From Quatrionicoccus australiensis (GTDB lineage: Bacteria > Pseudomonadota > Gammaproteobacteria > Burkholderiales > Rhodocyclaceae), in contig NZ_JAHBAH010000001.1 in assembly GCF_020510425.1 (NCBI RefSeq), positions 3,577,001 through 3,641,000 of the forward strand: DNA of 64,000 nucleotides, in the 5' to 3' direction. The translations under genes and the position numbers were made by a program. Of the stretch, positions 35,455 to 47,156 are shown in pieces. Positions within the stretch are counted from its first letter, which is position 1. Every line of letters starts with the position of its first letter. The notes under the pieces were generated by a model, which did not search any database, was not told the origin of the DNA, and was given only the letters and a program-made list of their open reading frames with translations.

Positions 35455-38400
35455 TCAGGATGGCGCAGCCTGGCGTAACCATTTCAGGATGCTCAGGTAG
35501 AGCCGGTCCGGAACGACCGGTTTGGAAACGAAGTCGTTCATGCCGGCAAGCAGGCAACGTTCCCGATCTTCGTTGAAGGCATTGGCGGTCATCGCGATGA
35601 TCGGAATGTCCTGGCCGCCGGGCAAGGCGCGAATCTGGCGGGTGGCTTCCAGCCCGTCCATGCGCGGCATTTGCATGTCCATCAGGATCAGCGCGTAGGG
35701 AGCCTGACTGCTCTGCCGGAAGATGTCGACAGCGACCTGGCCGTCTTCGGCGACATCGATTTCCAGGCCGGCGTCGCACAGGAGTTCGCAGGCAACCTCC
35801 TGGTTGATCGGATCGTCCTCGACCAGCAACAGGCGTCGGCCGGGGTAGTCCCGGCGCAAGGTGTTCTCGTGTTTGCCATCGGTCGCGACCGGTTCAAGGC
35901 TGGCGGCGTCGGTGTTTGTCTTGTCCAGTCTGGCGGTAAACCAGAAGGTGCTGCCCGCGCCGAGCGTGCTTTCGACACCGGCTTCGCCGTCCATCAATTC
36001 GGCCAGGCGCCGGGTGATGGCGAGGCCGAGGCCGGTGCCCCCGAAATTGCGGGTGGTCGAACCGTCGGCCTGTTCGAAAGCATTGAACAGCCTGGCCTGG
36101 GCCTCGGGTGCGATGCCGATGCCGGTATCGCTGACGGCAAACCGGACCAGCACCTGACTTTCGTTTTCCGACTGTTTCCTGACTTGCAGTGTGACACTGC
36201 CACGTTCGGTGAATTTGAGCGCGTTGTTGGCCAGGTTGAGAAAGGCCTGGGTCAGCCGGGTCGAGTCGCCAAGCAGCGTGCCCAGGTCCTGGTCGTTGTC
36301 GACGCGAAGTTCTATCCCTTTTTCTTCGGCGATTTCGGTCAGCATCGAGATGATGTTGACGCTCAGGGCGCGCGGGTCGAGCGGGCGTTTTTCGAGTTCG
36401 AGCTTGTCCGCCTCGATCTTGGAAAAATCGAGGATGTCGTTGATGATCGCCAGCAGGTGGTTGCCCGAGGTGGCGATCTTGCGCAGGCGGTCGACGTGTC
36501 CGGGATCGCTGATTTGCCGGCCGAGAATGCGCGCCATGCCGAGAATGGCATTCATCGGCGTGCGGATTTCATGGCTCATGTTGGCGAGAAATTCGGACTT
36601 GGTCCGTGTGGCGATTTCGGCCGTCTCCTTGGCCTGACGCAGCACGGCGAGTGTTTCCCGTTCGCTGGTGATGTCTTCGATGATGGCCATGGCACCGCGT
36701 TCCGGCTGGCTCGGGTCGAGGAGTTGGCCGCGCACGCGGGCCCAGAAAGTCGTGCCGTCCTTGCGGATCATTTCCTGCTCGCGGCAATGCACCTTGCCGA
36801 GCGCCATTTCGGCATAGGCGGCAGCGCCCCCTTGTTCCCAGCCCGCCTGGTCGATATACCAGAGGCGGGTCGAGCAATCGTCGAATTCGCCCGGTCCGTA
36901 GCCGAAGATGGTTTCGAGCTGACGGTTGCAGCGCTGGATGATGCGGTCGCGGATCAGCGCGATGCCAACGCTGGCCGAGTTGAAAATGGCGCGTTGCTCG
37001 ATGTTCGCGTTGCGTAGTTCGATTTCGAGGGTCTTGCGCTCGGTGATGTCGGTATGCGTGCCGACCGCCCGGGTCGGGCGATCGTTCGCGTCACGGCTGA
37101 CCACCTTGGCGCGACTGAGTATCCACAGGTAGTTGCCGTTGGCGCTGCGCAGCCGGAATTCCAGTTCGTAATGCCCGATCTGGTTCAGGCGGCGCTGCGC
37201 TTCGGCGGCTACTCGCTCGCGCTCCTCCGGATGCAGCAGGTCCAGCCAGCAACTGGCCAGTGAGTTGTCAAAAAGGGCCGGGTCGTAGCCCAGCATGCGG
37301 AAATAGGCCGGGGTGCAGTAGCACTCGCCGGTCGTGATATTCCTGTCCCAGAGGCCGTCGGTCGAGGCCTCCATGGCCAGCGACAGGCGCTCCTCGCTCT
37401 GACGCAACTGGTCCTCCAGTTCGCGGTAGCCGCTCAGGTCGGTGAAGGTGGCGAGCAGGCCGTTGTCGAGAAAGCGACCGCCAATCAGCATGGTGGCCTG
37501 TTCGCCGTTCTTGCGATTGACGCGGTATTCCCGGGCCTCGATTTCGCCATCTTTTTGCCGGGCCTGGATAAGGACTTTTTCCCATGTCATCCGGACCCAT
37601 TGACGGTAGGCTGGGTCGGGATAGGCGAGTTGCCACCAGTCGTCAAGCGTCGGCAGCTCTTCCGGTGCATAACCGAAGGTTTCGGTGAAGCGCCGGTTGA
37701 AGAACGCAATCCGCTGGCCATCGAGGAAGACCATGGGAATGGGGGCTGCCTCGAAAAGTTCGCGCAACTGGCGGTCGTTTTCGCTGCTGATTGCTGCCTG
37801 GCGAGCCGCGGCCAGTGCCTGCTCGGCCTTCAGGCGGGAGGTCACGTCGCGCGAGAGCATGAGATAGCGCTCGTTGTCTGTGCTGGCAGTTTTCATCTGG
37901 GCGACGGAAAGCTCGAACCAGTGTGGCTGGTCGTTGATCGGCAAGATGATCAGCCGGCCGTAATCGGTGCCGTGCTCGCGTGCCGCCGCCAGTGCCTGAT
38001 GCACTGTTAGCGCCGCTGCGGCGGGCAGTACGTCGTCCACTGTTTGTCCGAGCAGTGCCTGACGGGGCGCGGCAAGCAGGCTTTCCTTGCTGGCGTGGAT
38101 ATCGAGATAGCGGGCGCTGCCATCGAGCTCGAAAAGGAGGTCGGGAATGGCTTCCAGGGTCGCCGCCAGGTCTTCCTTGGCGCTTTCGCTTGCAGCACGG
38201 GCGGCTTCGAGTTCGTCCAGGGTTTGTTTCAGCGCCTGCGTCTTGTTTGCAACGCGGCGGACCAGCGTGCGGTTCCAGATGAAAAGCAGGGTGCCGAGTG
38301 CCAACAGGACGAGCAGTGCGCCGCCGGCATAACGCCCGTAGGTGCTGAAGTCGAGTGGCGTGCCCAGCCATTTCCGGCGCAGGGCGGCGTCTTCTTCCGG

Positions 38401-39135
38401 ACTGATCGCGCGCATGCCTGCGACGACCAGGGCCAGCGTTGCCGCATCGCCCTTTTTGACCGCCCGGTGAAATTGCCCCTGCTGCAGATTGAAGGCTTTG
38501 CGGAATTGCGATTCGACCTTGAGCCGGTACATGTAGAAATTCGCCGGGTATTCGTCGAGGCAGAAGACCTTGACCTCGCCGGTCACGGCGCCCTGGATCA
38601 GTTCGGTATAGCTGCGGTAGTACCGGTGATTGACGATGCCTTCATCATTGAGCGCCTCGATGCAGGCATCGCCCTCCATCAGGCCGACCTGGAAGCCCTT
38701 CAGGGTTTCGCTGCCGGATATCCCGGAAATCGATGCATGGCTGTAGATGGCGACCGGCAGATTGGCGTAGGGCGGGGAAAAATCGTAATAAGGGGCGCGG
38801 CCCGGCGTTGCAAAGATGGTTTCGATGACATCGGCGCCACCTTTTTGCATGACTTTCTGTGCATCGGCCCAGTTCATCGCGATGAAATTGACCTTGACGC
38901 CGGTTTTCCTTTCCCACAGCTGCCAGTAATCGAGCAGGTAGCCGGCGGCCTCGCCGGCGTCGGTGCGGAACAGGAAGGGCGGGTAGTTGTCGTCGCCGAC
39001 AACGGTGATTGCCGCCGGTCGGGTCGGGAGCGGCGGTGCGTCGCCGGCCGCGGCGTGCGACGAGAGGAGATAGCCGGATACGGCAAGGACAAGACAGCGT
39101 ATCAGGGCACGTTGGCGCCAAAAGGTCCTGATCAT
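35455..39135 (-). CDS. Hybrid histidine kinase with periplasmic SBP3 sensor, PAS domains and receiver
   Basis: A 1226-residue BvgS-like sensor. Order: signal peptide/TM (about 1-30), periplasmic solute-binding family 3 domain (about 40-260, [10 protein letters not shown]), transmembrane segment (about 270-290), four PAS domains (about 320-830), HisKA ([13 protein letters not shown]), HATPase_c ([20 protein letters not shown]) and a C-terminal receiver ([18 protein letters not shown] with the phospho-Asp). There is no fused HPt domain, unlike its relative at 43367-47101, so an external HPt is needed; a free one lies at 60109-60444. No cognate regulator is adjacent. The ligand is probably an amino acid or similar small solute. 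Confidence 0.92.
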   Translation of the reverse strand: MIRTFWRQRALIRCLVLAVSGYLLSSHAAAGDAPPLPTRPAAITVVGDDNYPPFLFRTDAGEAAGYLLDYWQLWERKTGVKVNFIAMNWADAQKVMQKGGADVIETIFATPGRAPYYDFSPPYANLPVAIYSHASISGISGSETLKGFQVGLMEGDACIEALNDEGIVNHRYYRSYTELIQGAVTGEVKVFCLDEYPANFYMYRLKVESQFRKAFNLQQGQFHRAVKKGDAATLALVVAGMRAISPEEDAALRRKWLGTPLDFSTYGRYAGGALLVLLALGTLLFIWNRTLVRRVANKTQALKQTLDELEAARAASESAKEDLAATLEAIPDLLFELDGSARYLDIHASKESLLAAPRQALLGQTVDDVLPAAAALTVHQALAAAREHGTDYGRLIILPINDQPHWFELSVAQMKTASTDNERYLMLSRDVTSRLKAEQALAAARQAAISSENDRQLRELFEAAPIPMVFLDGQRIAFFNRRFTETFGYAPEELPTLDDWWQLAYPDPAYRQWVRMTWEKVLIQARQKDGEIEAREYRVNRKNGEQATMLIGGRFLDNGLLATFTDLSGYRELEDQLRQSEERLSLAMEASTDGLWDRNITTGECYCTPAYFRMLGYDPALFDNSLASCWLDLLHPEERERVAAEAQRRLNQIGHYELEFRLRSANGNYLWILSRAKVVSRDANDRPTRAVGTHTDITERKTLEIELRNANIEQRAIFNSASVGIALIRDRIIQRCNRQLETIFGYGPGEFDDCSTRLWYIDQAGWEQGGAAAYAEMALGKVHCREQEMIRKDGTTFWARVRGQLLDPSQPERGAMAIIEDITSERETLAVLRQAKETAEIATRTKSEFLANMSHEIRTPMNAILGMARILGRQISDPGHVDRLRKIATSGNHLLAIINDILDFSKIEADKLELEKRPLDPRALSVNIISMLTEIAEEKGIELRVDNDQDLGTLLGDSTRLTQAFLNLANNALKFTERGSVTLQVRKQSENESQVLVRFAVSDTGIGIAPEAQARLFNAFEQADGSTTRNFGGTGLGLAITRRLAELMDGEAGVESTLGAGSTFWFTARLDKTNTDAASLEPVATDGKHENTLRRDYPGRRLLLVEDDPINQEVACELLCDAGLEIDVAEDGQVAVDIFRQSSQAPYALILMDMQMPRMDGLEATRQIRALPGGQDIPIIAMTANAFNEDRERCLLAGMNDFVSKPVVPDRLYLSILKWLRQAAPS

Positions 39136-39274
39136 TTCCGCTCCTGGTTGATCAAAGGCCTGACGCAGCGCAAAGGCGCGTCAGGCAGGGCAAGCTTGAG
39201 CGGTAATGATAAGGGGAAAAACGGTGTGCGGGTTATGCCTTAGGGTTATTCCCATGGCACATTCCGCACGTTTT

Positions 39275-40990
39275 TCAGGCGTCGGCGCGCGCCTTGGCGT
39301 ATTCCTGCAACAGTTGCTGGTGCTGTGCGCAGCCGGCCAGGTCGGGGCCGGGTGAGACGAGACCGAAGAAGCGGATATCGCCGTCGATCAGGTCGGTGGC
39401 GAGGTCGAGCGTTGCGTCGCCGTAGAGCGTGACGAGAGCGTTTTCGAAATTGTCGGGGTTGGCCATGTCGAGCAGGGTTTCGATGCAGTCGTAGGTGCGG
39501 CGACGGTCGGCGTCAAGCTGCTCGAACTGGCGCACCCAGGCGCAACCCTCGCGGATTGCAGCGCCATCGCCGATGGCCAGCGCGAGCATGGTTTTCAGTT
39601 CGCCGACGCGCAGGTCGGCCCACAGTGAGCCGGTATCGGGGGCGAGGCCGATCAGCGCGGCGACCGGGCGTTCGTCGGCGATGTTCAGTTCGTTCAGGGT
39701 GTCGAGCAGGTCGACGCATTCGTCGTCGTCGAGTTCGGCCAGGTTGAGGATGGCCGGGCGCACGATGGCGCCGTGGCTGTTGTTTTCCCATTCCAGGTCG
39801 TCGACCGGATAGATCTCCGACATGCCGGGCACGAGGATGCGGCAGGCGTATACGCCGAGGTGGTCGAAGTCGGCGATGTAGATGTCGTGGCCGGCGGCCT
39901 GGATGCAGTCGCACAGCCAGGCGTAGTCGCCGGCGGTACTGTCGCTGAAGTTCCAGTCGACGAAGGCGAAATCGGCTTCCTCGCCGAGGAATTCCCAGCT
40001 GATCAGGCCGCTCGAGTCGACGAAGTGGATTTCGAGGTTCGGCGCGCTGGCGATTTCCTCGAGATTGAAGCCGGGGGCCGGGAAGCCGTCGAGCGCATCG
40101 AGGGCACGTCCCTGCAGCAACTCGGTCAACGCCCGTTCGAGGGCGATTTCGAAGCGCGGATGTGCGCCAAAGCTGGCAAAAATTCCCTGGTCGCGCGGAT
40201 TGAGCAGGGTTACGCAGAGCACCGGGTACTTGCCGCCGAGCGAAGCATCCTTGACCTGGATGCCGAAACCGGCGGCGCGCAGGCCTGCTATGCCGGCGGC
40301 GATGCCCGGATAACGGGCGATGACTTCGTCCGGCACGTCCGGCAGGCAAAGCCCTTCGGCAATGACCTTGAACTTGACGTGGCGTTCGAGGATTTCGCCG
40401 AGCGCCTGGGCGCGCGCTTCGGCCGGCGTGTTGCCGGCCGCCATGCCGTTGCTGACGTAGAGATTGCTGATGATATTGACCGGGAAGAAAACCTCGGTCG
40501 CATCGGCCTGGCGAATGTAGGGAAGGGCGCAGATGCCGCGCTTGAAGTTGCCGCTGTTGATGTCGACCAGCAACGCGGCGGGAATGCTGTTGTCCGGGTT
40601 GTAGAAGGCCTGCAGTTCAGGCGTCAGCAATTCGGCCGGCCAGGCGGCGTCGACCGCCGGGAACCAGCGCTCGCGCGGGTAATGCACGAATTCGCCATGG
40701 GCGACGGCAGCGCCGAGGTAGTAGTGATTCCAGAAATAATTGCAGGCCAGGCGTTCGCAGAACTCGCCGAGCGCGCTGGCATGTGCTGCCAGTCGGCTGG
40801 CGCCCTTGCCGTTGGTGAACATCAGGTGACAGGCGCGGTTGCGGACATGCACCGACCACACGCTGTCGACCGGGTTGAGCCAGGAGCACTCCTCGAGTTC
40901 GAAACCGCGCGCCGCCAGCCTGGCCAGCAGCGTGGCGATGGTCTGTTCGAGGGAGGCATCTTTGCCCGGAATGAAATGTTCGTTTTGCAT
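39275..40990 (-). CDS. Stand-alone YcaO-family protein
   Basis: A 571-residue YcaO protein, close in length to E. coli YcaO (586). The ATP-binding elements are SALGEFCERLACN and ALGEILERHVK, and the C-terminal ~170 residues form the helical extension. It is a paralogue of the YcaO half of 7918-10110, sharing segments such as LMFTNGKGA, FVHYP-ERWF, SGN-RGICALPY, VKDASLGG-PV, IYPVDDLxW and HxF-IDSSGxxSW, but lacks the OsmC domain. The substrate is unknown; no precursor peptide or TOMM partner is nearby. It lies between the two hybrid kinases, divergent from the CBS-PAS-GAF gene. Confidence 0.9.
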   Translation of the reverse strand: MQNEHFIPGKDASLEQTIATLLARLAARGFELEECSWLNPVDSVWSVHVRNRACHLMFTNGKGASRLAAHASALGEFCERLACNYFWNHYYLGAAVAHGEFVHYPRERWFPAVDAAWPAELLTPELQAFYNPDNSIPAALLVDINSGNFKRGICALPYIRQADATEVFFPVNIISNLYVSNGMAAGNTPAEARAQALGEILERHVKFKVIAEGLCLPDVPDEVIARYPGIAAGIAGLRAAGFGIQVKDASLGGKYPVLCVTLLNPRDQGIFASFGAHPRFEIALERALTELLQGRALDALDGFPAPGFNLEEIASAPNLEIHFVDSSGLISWEFLGEEADFAFVDWNFSDSTAGDYAWLCDCIQAAGHDIYIADFDHLGVYACRILVPGMSEIYPVDDLEWENNSHGAIVRPAILNLAELDDDECVDLLDTLNELNIADERPVAALIGLAPDTGSLWADLRVGELKTMLALAIGDGAAIREGCAWVRQFEQLDADRRRTYDCIETLLDMANPDNFENALVTLYGDATLDLATDLIDGDIRFFGLVSPGPDLAGCAQHQQLLQEYAKARADA

Positions 40991-41153
40991 CGGGCGACCT
41001 GGCTGGTAATTGAGGCGGGCAGTTTACGCCAAGGTGGCGCAGAAATGGCGATCGGGAGCCTTCCGGAATGCTCTGCTGCTACCGACAGGGAGTACACTCG
41101 ATGCTGAGTACTACCCGAAAACCACTCTTGTCGCGCCCGCGCATCAAACGCCC

Positions 41154-43370
41154 ATGAACTCGGTGTCCCATCTGAAACTTTCCGATATTGCCACGCAGGC
41201 AGTGTCGACCGTGTCGCCTGATACGCCGCTTGACGAGGCGGTCAGCCGCTTTGCCGAGCGGCATATTTCCTCGCTGGTGGTCGTCGAGAACGGCCGATCG
41301 GTGGGCATCGTCACCGAACGTGACCTGGTGCGTCTGATGTATACGGGTTCTGCCGACGGGCGCCCGGTGCGCTCGGTGATGAGCTCGCCGCTGCTGACCG
41401 TGCCGCACGATCTCGATTTTTCGTCGGCTCAGGTGATGATGGCCAATTGCGGTATCCGCCACCTGGTGCTGGTCGATGATGCCGGCGCCTTGTGCGGTCT
41501 GGCCAGCGAAACCGATTTTCGCCGGCATCTGGGGACCGATCTGCTGGCCTTGATCCAGAGTCTCAATACCGTGATCGACCAGGGCGGCAAGCTGATTCAC
41601 CCGGACCGGACCCTGGCTTTCGCGCTGGAAACCATGGCGTCGTGCAAGCTCGATCATGTCATCGTCGGGCGCGACGGTGTGGCCGAGGGCATTCTGACCG
41701 AGCGGGACGTGCCGGTATTGCTGGATAAGCATGTTGATCCCCATCTGGTTCGCATGGGCGAGGTCATGAAGGCGCCGCTGCTCACGATCGGCATTGATGC
41801 TTCCGTCGATGAGGCGGCCCGGTGCATGGATGAGTCCGGTTTTCGCCATCTTGGCGTGGTCGACCGTGACGGCATGTTTATTGGTGTCGTCAGTCAGCAT
41901 CGCATGCTGGAAAAACTGGGCATCGCACTGATCGGGCAAAGTCGCCTGCAACTCGAGGACCACATGAGCATGGTGCTCGAGGCGACCGGCGTCGGTACCT
42001 GGGAGTTTGACGACATCCGCGGACAACTGGTGCGCAGTTCCGCCTTGAACGGCATGATGGAAAGCGTTTCCGGCAGCACGCTGGAGGCGATTGACAGCGT
42101 CTTGCAGCGCCTTGAGCCGGCCGACCGTGAACTTCTCGTCGCCGGTCTGGAACGGATGCGACGGGGTGAACAGGAGAATTTTTCCCTCGATTGCAGTATC
42201 CGCAACGGCGAAGGCAAGCCGCGCTGGGTTTCGATCCGCGGCAAGGTGCTGGAGCGCGATGCCGACGGGCGGCCGGTGCGTTCGGCCGGGGTGGCGATCG
42301 ATATCTCGGCCCAGAAGGAATCCGAGGCCCTGTTGCGCCAGAGCGAGGCCCGCTTTCGTGGTCTGATGGAGAAGGTGCCGCTGGCGGTTGCCCAGTTGAA
42401 TGCACACCAGGACGTTGTCTTTCTCAATGCCCACTTCGTACGGCTCTTTGGTTATACCCAGGAAGATCTGCCCAATCTCGCCGCCTGGTGGTTGTTGGCC
42501 TACCCCGATGCGCAGCGGCGCAACGAGTTTCGCGTGGCCTGGCAGGAAAAGGCAGCCATGGCACCTGACGGGACGTTGCAGCCTTTCGTGCGCTATGTCA
42601 CCTGCAAGGATGGCAGTCAGCGGCTGATCGAGTTTTCCGGCATCGTGCTGAGCGACGAGTTTCTGATCATCCTGACCGATGTGACCGAGCGGCGGCGGCA
42701 ACAGTCGATGCTGGAGTTCAGCAACGCCATTCTCGAGCGCATTTCGCGCGGCTCGCCGCTCAGTGAGGTCCTCGATTTCATCGTTCGCCAGATTCAGGCG
42801 GTGGAACCCGGCATCGTTTGTTCCGTGCTCTTGCTCGACGAGCTTGGCCAGCATTTGCGGCATGGCGCCGCACCTGATTTGCCTGCCGCCTATTCGCAGG
42901 CGATTGACGGAGTTGCCATCGGGCCCGTGGTCGGTTCCTGCGGTACGGCGGCATATCGCGGCGAGGCGGTATTTGTCGGCGACATCGCCAGCGATCCGCT
43001 CTGGGCGGATTACAAGGAACTCGCACTCGGACATGGTCTTGCCGCCTGTTGGTCCTCGCCGATCAAGTCGACCGCCGGCAAGGTGCTGGGGACCTTCGCT
43101 GTGTACTGGTTGAAGCCGCGCCTGGACGTGGGCAGCAATGTCTCCCTCTATGTTGGCGCCGCAACCGCCCTGGCCGGCGTCGCCATCGAAAGCCGCTTGC
43201 GCAACGACGAGTTGCGCAGCCGGATCGATGAATTGCGGCGCTGGCAACTGGCGACCCTGGGGCGCGAGGGGCGGGTGATCGAACTGAAACGCGAGGTCAA
43301 TGCCTTGCTTGCCCGTCTTGGTGAGGCGCCGCGCTATGACAGTGTGGCCGGCAGTGGAGATGCGGCATGA
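41154..43370 (+). CDS. CBS-PAS-GAF signalling protein
   Basis: A 738-residue cytoplasmic protein. Four CBS motifs (two tandem pairs, about 5-265) are followed by PAS domains (about 270-395 and 400-520) and a GAF domain (about 535-700), and a short coiled-coil end. CBS pairs bind adenosine nucleotides, so it may report energy state. It has no kinase, cyclase or DNA-binding output of its own. The stop codon overlaps the start of the hybrid kinase by four bases (ATGA at 43367), so the kinase is its likely partner. The start at 41154 is chosen; the upstream 48 codons are not protein-like. Confidence 0.85.
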   Translation: MNSVSHLKLSDIATQAVSTVSPDTPLDEAVSRFAERHISSLVVVENGRSVGIVTERDLVRLMYTGSADGRPVRSVMSSPLLTVPHDLDFSSAQVMMANCGIRHLVLVDDAGALCGLASETDFRRHLGTDLLALIQSLNTVIDQGGKLIHPDRTLAFALETMASCKLDHVIVGRDGVAEGILTERDVPVLLDKHVDPHLVRMGEVMKAPLLTIGIDASVDEAARCMDESGFRHLGVVDRDGMFIGVVSQHRMLEKLGIALIGQSRLQLEDHMSMVLEATGVGTWEFDDIRGQLVRSSALNGMMESVSGSTLEAIDSVLQRLEPADRELLVAGLERMRRGEQENFSLDCSIRNGEGKPRWVSIRGKVLERDADGRPVRSAGVAIDISAQKESEALLRQSEARFRGLMEKVPLAVAQLNAHQDVVFLNAHFVRLFGYTQEDLPNLAAWWLLAYPDAQRRNEFRVAWQEKAAMAPDGTLQPFVRYVTCKDGSQRLIEFSGIVLSDEFLIILTDVTERRRQQSMLEFSNAILERISRGSPLSEVLDFIVRQIQAVEPGIVCSVLLLDELGQHLRHGAAPDLPAAYSQAIDGVAIGPVVGSCGTAAYRGEAVFVGDIASDPLWADYKELALGHGLAACWSSPIKSTAGKVLGTFAVYWLKPRLDVGSNVSLYVGAATALAGVAIESRLRNDELRSRIDELRRWQLATLGREGRVIELKREVNALLARLGEAPRYDSVAGSGDAA

Positions 43371-46300
43371 AGGTTTTGCGACAAGCTATCGGTCGACTGC
43401 TTTTATTCGCCTGTTTTGTGCTGCCAGGCCTGAACAGCGCCCTGGCCGACGGGGCGCAGCATCTGCGCGTCAGCATGGACGACAATTATCCGCCCTATGT
43501 CTTTCGCGATAATGAAGGCAGGCTGAAGGGCTACCTGATCGATCTGTGGGCGCTCTGGCAGGAAAAGACCGGGATCGCCGTCGACATCGACGCTGTTGAC
43601 TGGGCTGACGCGCAACAACATTTTGCCGCGGGGCAGACGGATGTCATCGATACCGTTTTCCGCACGCCGCAGCGTGAGGCGAAGATGGATTTCACCGCGC
43701 CCTATGCGGATTTGCCGGTACCGATTTATGTGCATCACAGCATCCAGGGCATCGACGGACTGAAAACGCTCAAGGCCTTTGCGGTTGGCGTCAAGAAGGG
43801 CGACGCCTGTAGCGATTTTTTGCAGGCACAAGGCGTCCTGCGCCTGGATCCCTATCCGAGTTACACGGCGCTGGTGAATGCTGCCGTGGCTGGCGAGGTG
43901 CGCATTTTCTGTCTTGACGAAGCGCCGGCCAATTTCCTGCTGCGCCGGTTCGATGCGGACACGGCATTTCGCCAGGCTTTCAATCTGTACACCGGTCAAT
44001 TGCACCGGGCTGTCAAAAAAGGCGATGTTGCCATGCTGGCAACGGTCAACCGCGGTTTTGCGGCCATTTCCGAGAGCGAGCAGAAGGTCTTGCACGACAA
44101 GTGGATGGGACGGGAACTGGGGCTGGCGTCTTATCGCAGTGAGTTGATCTTCGGCTTTGCCGCCGTCGTGGCGCTGGCGCTGCTGCTCCTGGTCTGGAAC
44201 CTGTTGCTGCGCCGCCTGGTCGGGCGCCGGACCAGGCAGCTCAGCGAGGAGCGCGAGCGCCTGAGTGCCATTGTCGACGGGGTTGGCGGCTATATTTTCA
44301 TCAAGGGCCGCGATTATCGCTACCAGTTTGCCAACCGCGCGACCTGTGAATTGTTCGGGCGTTCGTATGAAGAGGTTGTCGGTCATCCGGATGAGGATTT
44401 CTTCGATGCCGAATCGGTGGAACGCTTGCGCACCAACGACCGGCGGGTGATGGAGCAGGGTGAAAGCCTGCGCCATATCGAAAACCGGATCACGCAAATC
44501 GATGGTGAAAGCCGCAGCTATGTTGCCGTCAAGGTGCCGATGCGCGATGCGGACGGTCAGATCATTGGTCTGCTGGGTGTCTCCACTGATATTACCGAGT
44601 TGCAGCGGGCCGAAAAGGCGGTGCGCGATCTGGGTGACGAACTGGCGGCCACCTTGCGGGCAATTCCCGACCTGCTCTTTGAGATTGATGAAAACGGGCG
44701 CTATTGCAATGTCTGGAGCCAGGCGCGCGAAGATGAACTGCTTGCCAGCCGGGAAAGCTTGATCGGGCGGACGGTCGCGGAAGTGATGCCGGAGGCTGCG
44801 GTGAAGGTGGTCATGGGGGCGCTGGCCGAAGCCTTGCAAACGGGGGATAGTCGCGGGCAGCTGATTTCGCTCGATCTGCCGGACCTTGGTCGGCAGTGGT
44901 TCGAATTGTCGACCTCGCTCAAGGCGGGGGATGCCCGGCCGCGGCGCTTCATGGTGTTGTCGCGCAATGTCAGCGACCGCCTGGCGGCGCAGGAGGCGGC
45001 CGGCGCCGCCCGCAACGAGGCGCATCGCTTGCTGGCGGAAGCGGAAAGCACACGTCTGGCCCTGCTCAGCATGCTCGAGGATCAGAAACTGATCGAAGGC
45101 CAGTTACGCAAGCTGTCGCAGGCGGTCGAGCAAAGTCCGGAGACGGTTGTGATTACCAACCTCGAGGCTGATATCGAGTACGTCAATCAGGCCTTTGTCG
45201 AGACCAGCGGTTATTCGTTTGATGAGGTGGTCGGGCGCAACATGCGTTTGCTGGGTTCAGGGCAGACGCCGGCCGCCACCTATGTCGCCTTGTGGGATGC
45301 ATTGCTGGCAGGGCAGGTGTGGACCGGCGAGCTGATCAACCAGCGCAAGAATGGCGAAATCTTTTACGAACATGCGGTGATTTCGCCGATTCGCCAGCCC
45401 GATGGCGAGGTGACCCACTACCTGGCGATCAAGCAGGACATTACCGAGAAGAAACGCATCAACGAGGAGTTGGTGCAGCATCGTCACCATCTCGAGGAAC
45501 TGGTCGAACAGCGTACCGGCGAGCTGCTTGCCGCCAAGGATGCGGCCGAAGTGGCAAGTCGTGCGAAGAGTGCTTTCCTGGCCAACATGAGCCACGAAAT
45601 CCGTACGCCGATGAATGCAATTGCCGGGCTGACCCATCTGCTCCTGCGGCTCTGTCAGGATGAAGAGCAACTCGACAAGCTGGGCAAGATCAAGCAATCG
45701 GCTGACCACCTGACCGGGGTGATCAACGACATTCTCGATATCTCGAAAATCGAGGCCGGCAAGTTCGAGCTTGAAACCATCGAGTTTGATCTGGGCGAAC
45801 TGCTGGAAAGCGCCGGAGCCCTGATGCGTCACAAGGCGCAAGCCAAGGGACTGGCCCTGCATGTCGCAGCACCGCTCGAGCTGGGTGGACGGCTGCGCGG
45901 CGATCCGACCCGGCTGAAGCAGGCTTTGCTCAATTATCTCGGCAATGCCGTGAAGTTCAGCGAACAGGGAACGGTCAGCTTGTGCTGCAGCCTGCTTGAG
46001 ATCACCGGCAATGTGGTCAGTCTGCGTTTTGAAGTCAGCGATACCGGCATCGGTGTCGAGCCCGAGGTCATGGGCCGTTTGTTCAATGCTTTTGAGCAGG
46101 CCGACAACTCGACGACCCGCCACTATGGCGGGACGGGGCTGGGGCTGGTCATTACCCGTCACCTGGCCGAACTGATGGGCGGTGAGGCCGGGGTGCGCAG
46201 CGTACCAGGCGAAGGCAGTACCTTTTGGTTCACCGCCTGCTTCCAGTTGGTCATCGCCAGCAGCAAGCCCGAGCGGTCGGTCGAGGCGGGGGAGGAGGCT

Positions 46301-47101
46301 GCGGAACAGCGTTTGCGGCGCGATTTTTCCGGCCACCGCGTCCTGTTGTGCGAAGACAACGCGATCAATCGTGAAGTCGCGCTTGAATTGCTCAACTATG
46401 CCGGCATCGTGGTCGATATTGCCGAACATGGTGCCGAGGCCCTGGAAAAGCTGCAGGCTGCACGCTACGAACTGGTCCTGATGGACATGCAGATGCCGGT
46501 CATGGACGGCCTGGAAGCGACCCTCCGGATTCGTGCGCTGCCCGGGATGCGTGCGTTGCCGATCCTGGCGATGACCGCCAATGCCTTTGCCGAAAATCGC
46601 GAGGCTTGCCTGGCTGCGGGGATGAATGACTTTGTCGCCAAACCGGTTGATCCGGCTGCACTTTATGCCGCCTTGCTCAAGTGGTTGCCGGCGGCGAGCG
46701 AAGCGCCGCTTGTGTCGCCTGATCCGGTTGCGCCAGATGCGGCACCGGAGGATTTCGTGATTCCCGGCGTGGATCTGAGTGTTGGCCTGGCGATTACGCG
46801 CGGCAAGCGCGAGCGGCTGCTGCATCTGCTGCACTTGTTCGTCGCCAATCACGGTAGTGACGTGCGGCAGATTAGCGAGTTGCTGGCGCAGGGCGAGCCG
46901 GTACAAGCCGAACGGATTGCACACGCACTGAAGGGCGCCTCCGGCTCGTTGGGCATCAACGAAGTCTATCGGCTGGCGACGCAGCTCAACAGCCTGTTGC
47001 GCGATCAGGCAGCGGTCGACCTCGTCGAAGCGGCCATTTTGCCGCTGGCGGCCGAGCTGGATGCGGTTTGCGCCAATATCGCCGCCATTCCTGAAGCTTG
47101 A
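43367..47101 (+). CDS. Hybrid histidine kinase with SBP3 sensor, receiver and HPt domain
   Basis: A 1244-residue BvgS-like sensor: signal peptide (about 1-25), SBP3 periplasmic domain (about 30-250, [20 protein letters not shown]), TM (about 260-282), three PAS domains (about 300-700), HisKA ([13 protein letters not shown]), HATPase_c ([15 protein letters not shown]), receiver ([18 protein letters not shown]) and a C-terminal HPt ([12 protein letters not shown]). The periplasmic half is closely related to that of 35455-39135, suggesting duplication. It is translationally coupled to the CBS-PAS-GAF protein. Its phosphorelay target is not in the window. Confidence 0.92.
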   Translation: MKVLRQAIGRLLLFACFVLPGLNSALADGAQHLRVSMDDNYPPYVFRDNEGRLKGYLIDLWALWQEKTGIAVDIDAVDWADAQQHFAAGQTDVIDTVFRTPQREAKMDFTAPYADLPVPIYVHHSIQGIDGLKTLKAFAVGVKKGDACSDFLQAQGVLRLDPYPSYTALVNAAVAGEVRIFCLDEAPANFLLRRFDADTAFRQAFNLYTGQLHRAVKKGDVAMLATVNRGFAAISESEQKVLHDKWMGRELGLASYRSELIFGFAAVVALALLLLVWNLLLRRLVGRRTRQLSEERERLSAIVDGVGGYIFIKGRDYRYQFANRATCELFGRSYEEVVGHPDEDFFDAESVERLRTNDRRVMEQGESLRHIENRITQIDGESRSYVAVKVPMRDADGQIIGLLGVSTDITELQRAEKAVRDLGDELAATLRAIPDLLFEIDENGRYCNVWSQAREDELLASRESLIGRTVAEVMPEAAVKVVMGALAEALQTGDSRGQLISLDLPDLGRQWFELSTSLKAGDARPRRFMVLSRNVSDRLAAQEAAGAARNEAHRLLAEAESTRLALLSMLEDQKLIEGQLRKLSQAVEQSPETVVITNLEADIEYVNQAFVETSGYSFDEVVGRNMRLLGSGQTPAATYVALWDALLAGQVWTGELINQRKNGEIFYEHAVISPIRQPDGEVTHYLAIKQDITEKKRINEELVQHRHHLEELVEQRTGELLAAKDAAEVASRAKSAFLANMSHEIRTPMNAIAGLTHLLLRLCQDEEQLDKLGKIKQSADHLTGVINDILDISKIEAGKFELETIEFDLGELLESAGALMRHKAQAKGLALHVAAPLELGGRLRGDPTRLKQALLNYLGNAVKFSEQGTVSLCCSLLEITGNVVSLRFEVSDTGIGVEPEVMGRLFNAFEQADNSTTRHYGGTGLGLVITRHLAELMGGEAGVRSVPGEGSTFWFTACFQLVIASSKPERSVEAGEEAAEQRLRRDFSGHRVLLCEDNAINREVALELLNYAGIVVDIAEHGAEALEKLQAARYELVLMDMQMPVMDGLEATLRIRALPGMRALPILAMTANAFAENREACLAAGMNDFVAKPVDPAALYAALLKWLPAASEAPLVSPDPVAPDAAPEDFVIPGVDLSVGLAITRGKRERLLHLLHLFVANHGSDVRQISELLAQGEPVQAERIAHALKGASGSLGINEVYRLATQLNSLLRDQAAVDLVEAAILPLAAELDAVCANIAAIPEA

Positions 47102-47105
47102 AAGC

Positions 47106-47144
47106 AAAAAGGGGGATGACCGTTGCCGGTCATCCCCCTTTTTT
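47106..47144. terminator. Strong terminator between the hybrid kinase and the AckA fusion gene
   Basis: GGGGGATGACC pairs with GGTCATCCCCC around six bases, flanked by A5 on the left and T6 on the right, so it acts for both convergent genes. Confidence 0.85.
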
Positions 47145-47156
47145 ATGTTGCCTTGA

